Under the pieces are notes generated by a model. The model saw only the letters and a list, made by a program, of their open reading frames with translations. It was not told the DNA's origin and made no database searches. Shown piece by piece: positions 1 to 6,994 of a stretch of DNA of 64,000 nt; within the stretch, counting starts at the first letter, position 1, and each line of letters opens with the position of its first letter. Source of the stretch: Amycolatopsis sp. DSM 110486 (GTDB lineage Bacteria; Actinomycetota; Actinomycetes; Mycobacteriales; Pseudonocardiaceae); contig NZ_CP080519.1 in assembly GCF_019468465.1 (NCBI RefSeq), forward strand, positions 10,840,501-10,904,500, given 5' to 3'. Position numbers and translations under genes: made by a program.

Positions 1-2
1 AG

Positions 3-167
3 AGCTTCGCGCGGACGCTGCGCGTGGGCCAGGTCAAGATCAACGGCGTGCGCACCCGCGAGCGCCCCGGCGTGCCGTTCGGCGGCCGGAAGTCCTCCGG
101 CTACGGCCGGGAGCTCGGCGCCGAGGGCATCACCGACCTCACCGCGGTGCAGGCGGTGCTGCGATGA
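3..167 (+). CDS. Aldehyde dehydrogenase family protein, C-terminal end (partial)
   Basis: Only the last 54 codons are present; the gene begins upstream of the window. The peptide contains VPFGGRKSSGYGRELG, the conserved C-terminal signature of NAD(P)-dependent aldehyde dehydrogenases that lies near the oligomerisation strand. These enzymes oxidise aldehydes to carboxylic acids through a catalytic cysteine, which is outside the window. The stop overlaps the next start by ATGA (164-167), so it is probably translationally coupled to the SDR and PPDK-like genes that follow. The substrate cannot be read from this fragment. Confidence 0.9.
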   Translation, partial: SFARTLRVGQVKINGVRTRERPGVPFGGRKSSGYGRELGAEGITDLTAVQAVLR

Positions 168-973
168 CGCGCCGGATCCTCGTGACGGGCGCCGCGTCCG
201 GCGTCGGCCTCGCGCTGGCCCGGCAGCTGACCGACGACGGCGTGGCCGTGATCGGCGTCGACCGCGCCGAGATCCCCGTGCCCGTCGACCGGGCCCTGCG
301 GGTGGACCTCACCGACTTCGCCGCCGTGCGCGAGGTCGCGGCGAGCGTCACCGAGCTGGACGGCATCGCGAACGTCGCCGGAGTGCCCGGCACCGCGCCC
401 GCCGCCACGGTGCTCGCGGTGAACGTGGTCGGCACCCGTGTGCTCACCGACGCACTGCTGCCGCGGCTGGCCGAGGGCGGCGCCGTGGTGACGGTGGCGT
501 CCATCGCCGCCCACCGCAACACTCTCCCGGCCGAAGCCCTCGACCGGCTGTGCACTGTCGACAGTGACGTCGAGCTGGCGGACTGGCTCGCGGAGTACCC
601 GTTGTCGGGCGCTGCCGCCTACGACACGTCGAAAGCCGCGCTCGTCGCGTGGAGCGCGCGGCTGGCCGCCCGGCTGCTGCCGCGCGCCCGCGCGGTGAGC
701 GTGAGCCCCGGCCCCGTGGACACGCCGATCCTGGCCGACTTCCGCGAGTCGATGGGCGCCGAGTCGATCGACCGCGCGGGCGCGGTGGTCGGGCGGCACG
801 GGTTACCCGGCGAAATTGCCGCAGCGGCCGCGTTCCTGCTCAGCCCCGCGGCCTCCTGGGTCAACGGCATCGACCTGCCCGTCGAAGGCGGCCTGGCCGC
901 CGCGCGCACGCACCTGGCCGCGGCGCCCCTAGCCAGCACCGCCGAGCCCAGCACCGAAAGGACCACCCGGTGA
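164..973 (+). CDS. SDR family oxidoreductase
   Basis: A 269-residue short-chain dehydrogenase/reductase, which would interconvert an alcohol and a carbonyl with NAD(P). The N-terminal cofactor motif TGAASGVG is at residues 8-15, a catalytic serine candidate lies in VTVASIAAH, and the YxxxK pair is Tyr153/Lys157 (YDTSK). The compact size and a late PGPVDTPIL segment resemble the 3-alpha-hydroxysteroid/coniferyl-alcohol dehydrogenase branch, but the substrate is not determined. It starts inside the end of the aldehyde dehydrogenase gene and its stop overlaps the GTG of the next gene, so the three form one operon. An alcohol-to-aldehyde-to-acid sequence with the upstream dehydrogenase is a reasonable inference. 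Confidence 0.9.
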   Translation: MTRRILVTGAASGVGLALARQLTDDGVAVIGVDRAEIPVPVDRALRVDLTDFAAVREVAASVTELDGIANVAGVPGTAPAATVLAVNVVGTRVLTDALLPRLAEGGAVVTVASIAAHRNTLPAEALDRLCTVDSDVELADWLAEYPLSGAAAYDTSKAALVAWSARLAARLLPRARAVSVSPGPVDTPILADFRESMGAESIDRAGAVVGRHGLPGEIAAAAAFLLSPAASWVNGIDLPVEGGLAAARTHLAAAPLASTAEPSTERTTR

Positions 974-2463
974 CCACCACGGCGCCTCCCGAGTCGACCG
1001 AGACCGTGCTCCCCCTCGACGGCACGCGCCCGCTGGGCCGCGACCTCGTGGGCGGCAAGGCCCACAGCCTCAACCGGATGCGTTCGCTCGGCCTGCCGGT
1101 GCCGCCGGCGTTCGCGATCACCGTGGACGTCTGCACCGCCTACCACGCGGGCGGCACGCTGCCCGACGACGTCTGGGCGCGGGTCCTCGACCACCTGGCG
1201 CACCTGGAGGCGCGGACCGGCCGCCGCTTCGGCGGACCGGGCTGGCCGCTGCTGGTCTCCGTGCGCTCCGGCGCCGCCCGCAGCATGCCCGGGATGATGG
1301 ACACCGTCCTCAACCTCGGCCTGACGCGGGAGCTGCGCGACGCTCTGGCCGAGCAGTCGGGCGACCCCGCGTGGGCAGCCGACACCTGGGAGCGGTTCGA
1401 GCGCTCGTACTCCGGCATCGTCGGCGGCCCGCCGCCCGAGGACCCACGCGAGCAGCTGCGCGCGGCGATCGGCGCCGTGTTCCGCTCGTGGTTCTCGCCG
1501 CGCGCGGTGAGCTACCGCGAGCACCACGGCATCACCGATCTCGGCGGCACGGCCGTGACCGTGCAGGCCATGGCGTTCGGCAACCGCGACGCCGAGTCCG
1601 GCACCGGCGTGCTGTTCAGCCGCGACCCCGGCACCGGTGAGCCCGGCGTCTACGGTGAGTGGCTGGCCCGCGCGCAGGGCGAGGACGTCGTGTCCGGCGA
1701 ACGCACCCCGGCGCGGCTCGACGAGCTGGCGCGCACGCAGCCGGGCAACCACCGTGAGCTGCTTCGCCTGGCCGGGGTGCTGGAGCGCGAGTACCGCGAC
1801 ATGGTCGACGTGGAGTTCACGATCGAGTCCGGCACGCTCTACGTGCTGCAGGCCCGGGCCGGCAAACGCACGCCCGGCGCGGCGGCGCGCATCGCCGTGG
1901 ACCTCGTCGGCGAAGGCCTGATCGACACCGACACGGCGCTCACGCGCGTGACCCCGGCCCAGGCCACGCAGCTGCTGGAGACGGCCGGCGCGGCCGAGGG
2001 CGTCGAGCTGGCCCGCGGCACCGGCGCGGGACCCGGCCTCGGCGTGGGCCAGGTCGTGACCGACCCTGACGAAGCGCTGGACGCCGCCGACGAGGGGACC
2101 GCGGTGGTGCTCGTGCGGCCGTTCACTTCCCCGGAGGACGTGCCGGCGATGTTCGCCGCGGTCGCCGTCGTGACTGAGCACGGCGGGTCGACTTCCCACG
2201 CGGCGCTCGTGTGCCGCGAGGCGGGCATCCCGTGCGTGGTCGGCTGCGGCGACGGCACCCTCGACGCGCTGCGCGGGCGGGTCGTGACCGTCGACGGCAC
2301 GACCGGCGCGGTGCTCGACGGCGACCGGGCGAGCGGAGCGGGGAAGACCTCCGACGGACCCGCGGCGACGCTCACGGAGTGGGCCGCCGCGCGGACCGGC
2401 GGCGACGGCGCGCTGCCCGAGCTGCTCGCGCTGGTGCACAGTACTGATCCGGCCAAAAAGTAG
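970..2463 (+). CDS. PPDK-like phosphotransferase lacking the PEP/pyruvate domain
   Basis: A 497-residue protein matching the first two thirds of pyruvate phosphate dikinase. The ATP-grasp part carries SVRSGAARSMPGMMDTVLNL, GTAVTVQAMAFGN and RAQGEDVVSGERTP. The swivelling phosphohistidine domain follows, with GGSTSHAA and the catalytic histidine near residue 410. The protein ends about 85 residues after that histidine, so the C-terminal TIM barrel that binds PEP and pyruvate (about 350 residues in PPDK) is absent. It could therefore move phosphate from ATP onto its histidine, but the final acceptor is unknown. Family precedents with detached or different acceptor modules include phenylphosphate synthase and rifampin phosphotransferase. 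GTG start overlaps the SDR stop. Co-expression with the SDR and aldehyde dehydrogenase suggests activation of a small organic substrate. Confidence 0.85.
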   Translation: MTTTAPPESTETVLPLDGTRPLGRDLVGGKAHSLNRMRSLGLPVPPAFAITVDVCTAYHAGGTLPDDVWARVLDHLAHLEARTGRRFGGPGWPLLVSVRSGAARSMPGMMDTVLNLGLTRELRDALAEQSGDPAWAADTWERFERSYSGIVGGPPPEDPREQLRAAIGAVFRSWFSPRAVSYREHHGITDLGGTAVTVQAMAFGNRDAESGTGVLFSRDPGTGEPGVYGEWLARAQGEDVVSGERTPARLDELARTQPGNHRELLRLAGVLEREYRDMVDVEFTIESGTLYVLQARAGKRTPGAAARIAVDLVGEGLIDTDTALTRVTPAQATQLLETAGAAEGVELARGTGAGPGLGVGQVVTDPDEALDAADEGTAVVLVRPFTSPEDVPAMFAAVAVVTEHGGSTSHAALVCREAGIPCVVGCGDGTLDALRGRVVTVDGTTGAVLDGDRASGAGKTSDGPAATLTEWAAARTGGDGALPELLALVHSTDPAKK

Positions 2464-2586
2464 GCCGACCCCCCGCGCGGCACGTAACCGTTGCCGCGAA
2501 GCCATTCGGCCGTGACTGTGGTCGGATTAGTAACGATCGGCACAGTAAGGTCGGCGGACGCGAATGACCGGTTGGGTGAGCAGAAG

Positions 2587-3327
2587 ATGAGCAGTAGCAC
2601 GCAGGAAACGACCAGCGAGGACCGGGCGGAGGCCGCGCGCGTGCGCGTCCGCGAGCTGATCGCCGCGCTGCAGCCCGACACCGTGGACAAGCGCCCCAAC
2701 AAACGCGGTGCGCAGACCCGGGACAAGCTCGTCCAGGCCGCCACGGCGTGTTTCTCCGAGTACGGCTACACGCGCACCCGCGTCTCGGACATCACCAACC
2801 GGGCCGACACCGCGCAGGGCAACTTCTACCGCCACTTCACCAGCCTCGACGACATCTTCCTCGCGGCCCTGCAGCCGGCACTGGAAGAGCTCGCCGCCGC
2901 GTCGGCCACCGCGCCGCGCTCCGGCGACGAACAGCACCACCTGGTGGAGCAGACCATCGCGTACCTGCACTCGTATGCGCGCAACCGCCACCTCCTGCGC
3001 GTGATGCGTGAAGCCGCGGCGGCGAGCGAGAACGAGGGGTTCCTGAAGCTGTGGCTGCAGGTGCGCTCCGGGTTCGTGCACCGCACCGAACGCTGGCTGC
3101 GACGGCTGCACGAGAGCGGCGTGATCGAGGAAACCGACTACGAACTGCACGCCGAGGCGCTCGGGTCGATGATCGAGCAGATGGCCTACGTCCACATCGG
3201 ACTCCTGCTCGTCACCCCGCGCCCCGAGCGCATCCAGGACCTCGGCGAGGTGATCGGCCAGATCTGGTACCGATCTCTGGCTGTATCTTCTGCCCCGGCT
3301 TCGCCGGGGCGTGCGAGATCGCTTTAA
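2587..3327 (+). CDS. TetR/AcrR family transcriptional regulator
   Basis: A 246-residue regulator with a TetR-type DNA-binding domain at about residues 42-90 (KLVQAATACFSEYGYTRTRV, then GNFYRHFTSLDDIF). The C-terminal two thirds are helical and should bind an effector. It lies downstream of the ALDH/SDR/PPDK-like operon after a 123-bp gap, so it may control that operon. The ATG at 2587 follows a weak purine-rich stretch; an in-frame start further upstream at 2491 is less likely. The last 12 codons (3292-3327) are encoded by a repeat element, giving a C-terminal tail (SAPASPGRARSL) that looks acquired rather than ancestral. Confidence 0.85.
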   Translation: MSSSTQETTSEDRAEAARVRVRELIAALQPDTVDKRPNKRGAQTRDKLVQAATACFSEYGYTRTRVSDITNRADTAQGNFYRHFTSLDDIFLAALQPALEELAAASATAPRSGDEQHHLVEQTIAYLHSYARNRHLLRVMREAAAASENEGFLKLWLQVRSGFVHRTERWLRRLHESGVIEETDYELHAEALGSMIEQMAYVHIGLLLVTPRPERIQDLGEVIGQIWYRSLAVSSAPASPGRARSL

Positions 3328-3410
3328 GCCGGCTTCTTCCCTCCCGATTTTCGCGCGGCCCAGGGGCCGCGCGAAAATCGCTCAGTCCAGAAGCCGGCGC
3401 GATCTCGCGG
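3292..3410. repeat. Palindromic repeat element, long copy
   Basis: The element opens with a GCCCCGGC/TTC/GCCGGGGC hairpin (8-bp stem), continues GTGCGAGATC, and closes with GATCTCGCGG. Nested arms pair at 3317-3323 with 3399-3405, at 3328-3337 with 3389-3398, and at 3345-3361 with 3364-3380. The innermost pair is a perfect 17-bp stem with a 2-nt loop. A shorter copy is at 4624-4676. Relative to that copy an extra block of roughly 60 bp is present here, bordered by GCCGGC on both sides. The element contains the stop of the TetR gene. It could act as a bidirectional terminator or be a MITE/REP-like element. Confidence 0.75.
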
Positions 3411-3659
3411 GTGGATTGCGCCACTGCGGGTGAACTCGCCATGCCATGCCATGCCCGGCACTTGCCCGACCCGGCCCGGCCCTGCGCTGCCCGGCCGGCC
3501 CACCGCGGTCGGTGAGGTCGCCCGCGCGCGGTGCGCTCCCGGCGGTGGCCGGGAGCGGCCCGGCCTTTCGGCTGCCGGCGAGCGCCGCGAGCGGTGAAGC
3601 TCCGCGGCTCGCCTGTCCACCGGCTGGACGGATTCGGAGCCCGGCCCGAGGATGGGGCG
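3411..3659. other. Intergenic region without a recognisable gene
   Basis: The stretch between the long repeat copy and the FUSC gene has no convincing reading frame with typical codon use. It contains a short tandem CATGC-type repetition near 3440-3456 and GC-rich sequence. The promoter for the FUSC gene should lie here, but no clear -35/-10 pair stands out. Confidence 0.4.
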
Positions 3660-4619
3660 ATGACCGGAGTCCTCACCCGTCGCGTGGGCGAGCTGCTGCG
3701 CGCGGACGGTCCGTTCGCGCTGCGGATCGTGGTGACGGCGGCCGTGGCGTGGCAGATCTGCGTGTGGCTGGGTGCGCGGCAGCCGCCGGTGTACGCGGTG
3801 ATCGTGCCACTGGTGTCCATGCGGGACGCCCCGTATTCGACGTTCAACGTGTCCCTGGCGCGCCTGGCCGGCGTGGTGTGCGGGCTGTCGATCGGGATCC
3901 TCGTGCTGCGCGTGGTCCAGCCCTCCGCCGGGGCGCTCGCGCTCGTGCTGGCCCTGGCGCTCGCCGTGGGCATCGTGCTGCGGATCGGCGGCACGCTCAA
4001 CATCCAGGTCGCCGTGTCGGCGCTGCTGGTGTTCGCCAGCACCGACCCGGACTCCTACGCGGTGTCGCGCCTGTGGGAAACGGCCGTCGGCGCCGGGGTC
4101 ACCGTGGTGCTCGCGCCCCTGCTGCTGCCCGCGAACCCGGCCCGCACGTTCGTGAAAGAACTCCACGAGACCGCGGCCGAGCTGGCGCAGAACATCCGGG
4201 CGCCGGCCAGTGAAGAAGCGGTGCGAGCGATCGAGACCCGCGCCCGCGCGTTGCCCGGAAAGCTCGCCCTGGCGCGGACAGCCGTGCGTTCCCACCCGTG
4301 GTGGCGCCGCACCGAGACCGACCATCTCGCCGCCCTCGTGCCCCTCGCCCGCACCGCCGCCGACATCGGCACCCTCGTGCGCATCCACTTCGAGGACACC
4401 ACTGAACTCACCGCCCGCGGCGAACCGACCGACACGTCCGAAGTCGCGGGCCCCCTCTCCGACGCCGTGACCGCCGTCCTCAACGGCACGCCCGACCCGT
4501 CGGCCCTGGCCACCGCCGAAGCCGCCATCCTGCACAACGTCGAAACCGACGGCACCCGCCTCGGCGCGGTCGCTCGCCGACCGCTGCGGCGCATCGCCGC
4601 CCTCCTGCGCGAGCTGTAA
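3660..4619 (+). CDS. FUSC family (aromatic acid exporter-like) membrane protein
   Basis: A 319-residue inner-membrane protein. The N-terminal half has closely spaced hydrophobic segments (around residues 20-40, 45-85, 95-115 and 125-160), including PPVYAVIVPLVSM, followed by a soluble, charged C-terminal half. This layout fits the fusaric acid resistance/aromatic acid exporter superfamily, whose members expel toxic organic acids. It is about half the length of the classical two-module FUSC proteins, so it may act as an oligomer. The ATG at 3660 begins the first hydrophobic block. It stands alone between two copies of a palindromic repeat, one just upstream and one 5 bp after its stop. Substrate unknown. 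Confidence 0.75.
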   Translation: MTGVLTRRVGELLRADGPFALRIVVTAAVAWQICVWLGARQPPVYAVIVPLVSMRDAPYSTFNVSLARLAGVVCGLSIGILVLRVVQPSAGALALVLALALAVGIVLRIGGTLNIQVAVSALLVFASTDPDSYAVSRLWETAVGAGVTVVLAPLLLPANPARTFVKELHETAAELAQNIRAPASEEAVRAIETRARALPGKLALARTAVRSHPWWRRTETDHLAALVPLARTAADIGTLVRIHFEDTTELTARGEPTDTSEVAGPLSDAVTAVLNGTPDPSALATAEAAILHNVETDGTRLGAVARRPLRRIAALLREL

Positions 4620-4623
4620 TTTG

Positions 4624-4676
4624 GCCCCGGCTCCGCCGGGGCGTGCGAGATCTCCTTTGAGCCGGCGATCTCGCGG
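4624..4676. repeat. Palindromic repeat element, short copy
   Basis: This copy matches the ends of the element at 3292-3410 in the same orientation: GCCCCGGC hairpin, GTGCGAGATC, a TTTGAGCCGGC core, and GATCTCGCGG. The inner 17-bp palindrome block of the long copy is missing. It begins five bases after the FUSC stop and lies between convergent genes, a position typical of bidirectional terminators. Confidence 0.7.
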
Positions 4677-4701
4677 TGGGGGTCGGTGGGGTGTCGAACA
4701 C

Positions 4702-5643
4702 CTACTGTGCCGGCGGTTGAGCAGGCTGCGAGAACCCCAGGAACTCCTGCTGTTCGCGGTCGTAACGCTGTGTGAGGCCGTTGCCGTAGCGCTCCCACCA
4801 GTTCTGGGTGTGCCCGCCCTGCGTGGTGGTCGTGGCGCCGTAGACCTGGCGGTCGTACTCGATGCGGGCGTCGTGGAAGTCCTGTTGGAACTGCTCGGGG
4901 GTGAGGCCCTGGATGTGCTGGACGGCAGCCGGGTCGAGGGTGCCCGCGCTGCGGACGATGTCGGCGCCGCCCATGTGGTTGAGGATGGCGCGCACGCCGC
5001 CGCCGCCGCGCATGTGCGCGCCGGACATCACGGCGGCCTGGGTGCCGGGGTCGGTGAAGTCGAGGGCGCCGGACGTGCGGGCGTTGGCCGACATGAGGCG
5101 CGCGACGACGGCGTGTTCCTCGGCGCTGCCGATGCCGTACTGGTTGCGCGCGGCCATGATCTCGTCGTAGCCGTTGTGCATGTTCTGGCGGAAGCCGTAG
5201 ACCTCGGGCACGCCGCCCTGCTCGCCGGTCGCGCCTTCCGACCGCATGATCGAGTCGACGACGCGGTCGTCCAGCTGCGTCGGAGCGGCGGCCGGTGCGG
5301 CAGCCGGTGCGGCCGCGCCACCACCAGCAGCAGCCTGGGTACCGCCACCAAGCCCCTGCGCCACGGCCGTGTCGGCGTCGGTGTACCCCTGCACCGCCGA
5401 CTGCACCTTGCCGCTGACTTCGCCGATGAGGTTCACAAACTTGCCGAGCGAGGAGACCAGCTGCGACTGCAGCGTCGAGTTCGCCGCGGCCACCCCGCTG
5501 CCGATCCCGGCGAACGAGAGCGCGTCGATCACGAGTGACTCGAGGTCGCGCGTCGAGGACAACGCCGAGGAGCCCAGGCTCTCCACGTTTTTCACGATCG
5601 ACGACACTTCGGGCGAGCTCACCCGGTAGCTTCCCGCTGTCAT
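4702..5643 (-). CDS. Candidate type VII (ESX) secreted effector with muramidase-like C-terminal domain
   Basis: A 313-residue protein in three parts. Residues 1-98 form an alpha-helical, cysteine-free WXG/EspC-like region that ends in a YxxxD motif (Tyr87 to Asp91, GYTDADTAVAQ), the export signal of ESX substrates. Residues 100-122 are an Ala/Pro/Gly linker. Residues 123-313 form a globular domain with SIMRSEG (Glu136), PEVYGFRQNMHNGY and FTDPGTQAAVMSGAHMRG. This order, an early Glu after a helix and then a Tyr/Gly-rich turn and a Met/His helix, recalls lysozyme-like peptidoglycan hydrolases, but I cannot name the family with confidence. No classical signal peptide, no ESX machinery gene and no obvious immunity gene is next to it. 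The ATG at 5643 faces the divergent M20 gene. Confidence 0.55.
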   Translation of the reverse strand: MTAGSYRVSSPEVSSIVKNVESLGSSALSSTRDLESLVIDALSFAGIGSGVAAANSTLQSQLVSSLGKFVNLIGEVSGKVQSAVQGYTDADTAVAQGLGGGTQAAAGGGAAAPAAAPAAAPTQLDDRVVDSIMRSEGATGEQGGVPEVYGFRQNMHNGYDEIMAARNQYGIGSAEEHAVVARLMSANARTSGALDFTDPGTQAAVMSGAHMRGGGGVRAILNHMGGADIVRSAGTLDPAAVQHIQGLTPEQFQQDFHDARIEYDRQVYGATTTTQGGHTQNWWERYGNGLTQRYDREQQEFLGFSQPAQPPAQ

Positions 5644-5772
5644 GCCTGCTCCGTCCGACTCGGTTGCTTTCCCGTCGAGAATTCCCCACCGACCGCGCCG
5701 GGCACACGGTCGAATTACCCACTCGCGGACCCCGCCCGTATCGAATCGGACCCGGGTGGGTATTTGTGGCAT

Positions 5773-6966
5773 ATGGAGGCGGACGAAACCCGGCACGAGC
5801 GGGTCGACGAGGAGATCGAGCGGCTGGACGAGAGGCTGTGGTCGGTCGCCCGCGCGCTGCACGCCGACCCCGAGCCGGCGAACGCCGAGCACGAGGCCGT
5901 CCACGCGCTGACCGGCGAGCTGGCCGAGGCGGGCTTCGCCGTCGAGCGCGGCGTGGCGGACCTGCCCACGGCGTTCACCGCGCGCCACGGCGAAACCCGG
6001 CCGTGCGTGGCGCTGCTGCTGGAGTACGACGCGGTGCCCGGCCTCGGGCACGCGAGCGGGCGCAACCTCGTCGCGGCCGCCGGACTCGGGGCCGCGCTTG
6101 CCGCGCGGGCCGTCATCGGCGACGAACGCGGCTCGATCCTCGTCGTCGGCTGCCCCGCCGCGGAACCGGCCACGGGCAAGGCCGCCCTCGCCGCCGCCGG
6201 GGTGTTCGACGACGTCGACGCGGCACTGGTTTTTCACCCCGGCACGCACTCCTGGACGTGGGCGCCGCTGACCGCCCGTACCGATGTGCGAGTGACCGTG
6301 CACGGCCGCGCCGCGCACCCGACCGCCGTACCGCGCCGCGGTGTCGACGCGGTGGCCACGCTCGTGCAGACCTTCACCGCCGTCGCGGCACTGCAGTCGC
6401 GGCTGCCCGCCGGCTTCCACGTGCAGGGCATCATCACGCGCGGCGGCGAGTCCACCGCCGTCGTGCCCGACCTGGCCGAGGCGTGGTTCGGGCTGTCCGC
6501 GCCGACCACCGCCGCGCTCGAAAAACTGGTGTCCGACGTGACGGCGTGCGCCGAGGGCTCGGCCCTGGCCACGGGCGCGAAATCCGAAACCGACCGGCTC
6601 GGCGCCGGCTGCGCGAACTTCCGCGACAACCCCGTGCTGTCGGCCCACTTCGCCCGCCACCTCGCCGCGCGCGGCATCCACGCGACGCCGCCGGACCCGG
6701 GTGTGTTCCCCGGCTCCTCCGACGTCGGCGACGTCAGCCTGAAGGTGCCCACGATCCACCCCTTCGTCGCGATCCTCGACCCCGGCCACGCCGAGCGCAC
6801 GCCGGAGTTCGCCGCGGCGGCCGCGTCCCCGCGGGCCCGTTCGGTGCTCCTCGCGGCGGCCGCGGCGCTCGGCAGGACCACTGTGGACCTGCTGGCGCAC
6901 CCGGCGCTGGTGAGCCAGGCGTGGGATTGCTTCGCCGACCAGGCCCGCGCCGAGCGCACGGGCTGA
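5773..6966 (+). CDS. M20 family peptidase homologue with replaced metal ligands
   Basis: A 397-residue member of the M20D amidohydrolase branch (PM20D2/aminobenzoyl-glutamate hydrolase type). Fold markers are intact: LLLEYDAVPGLGHA, a dimerisation domain starting VHGRAAHPT, and SSDVGDVS near the C-terminus. The catalytic motifs are altered. The usual HACGHN reads HASGRN, PAEEGGGGK reads PAAEPATGK, and HTPEF reads RTPEF. Three metal-ligand positions and one of the paired glutamates are therefore substituted, so normal di-metal hydrolysis is doubtful. The gene starts at ATG 5773 and is followed 28 bp later by a carboxylate-amine ligase. It may bind or chaperone an amide product rather than cleave it. 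Confidence 0.8.
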   Translation: MEADETRHERVDEEIERLDERLWSVARALHADPEPANAEHEAVHALTGELAEAGFAVERGVADLPTAFTARHGETRPCVALLLEYDAVPGLGHASGRNLVAAAGLGAALAARAVIGDERGSILVVGCPAAEPATGKAALAAAGVFDDVDAALVFHPGTHSWTWAPLTARTDVRVTVHGRAAHPTAVPRRGVDAVATLVQTFTAVAALQSRLPAGFHVQGIITRGGESTAVVPDLAEAWFGLSAPTTAALEKLVSDVTACAEGSALATGAKSETDRLGAGCANFRDNPVLSAHFARHLAARGIHATPPDPGVFPGSSDVGDVSLKVPTIHPFVAILDPGHAERTPEFAAAAASPRARSVLLAAAAALGRTTVDLLAHPALVSQAWDCFADQARAERTG

Positions 6967-6994
6967 CCCCGACACGGACTCGGAAAGGACCACC

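Noticed and set aside
3292..3310. GCCCCGGC hairpin considered as an isolated Rho-independent terminator
   Set aside because: It has no T-run and it recurs as part of a longer repeat element, so it is reported with that element.
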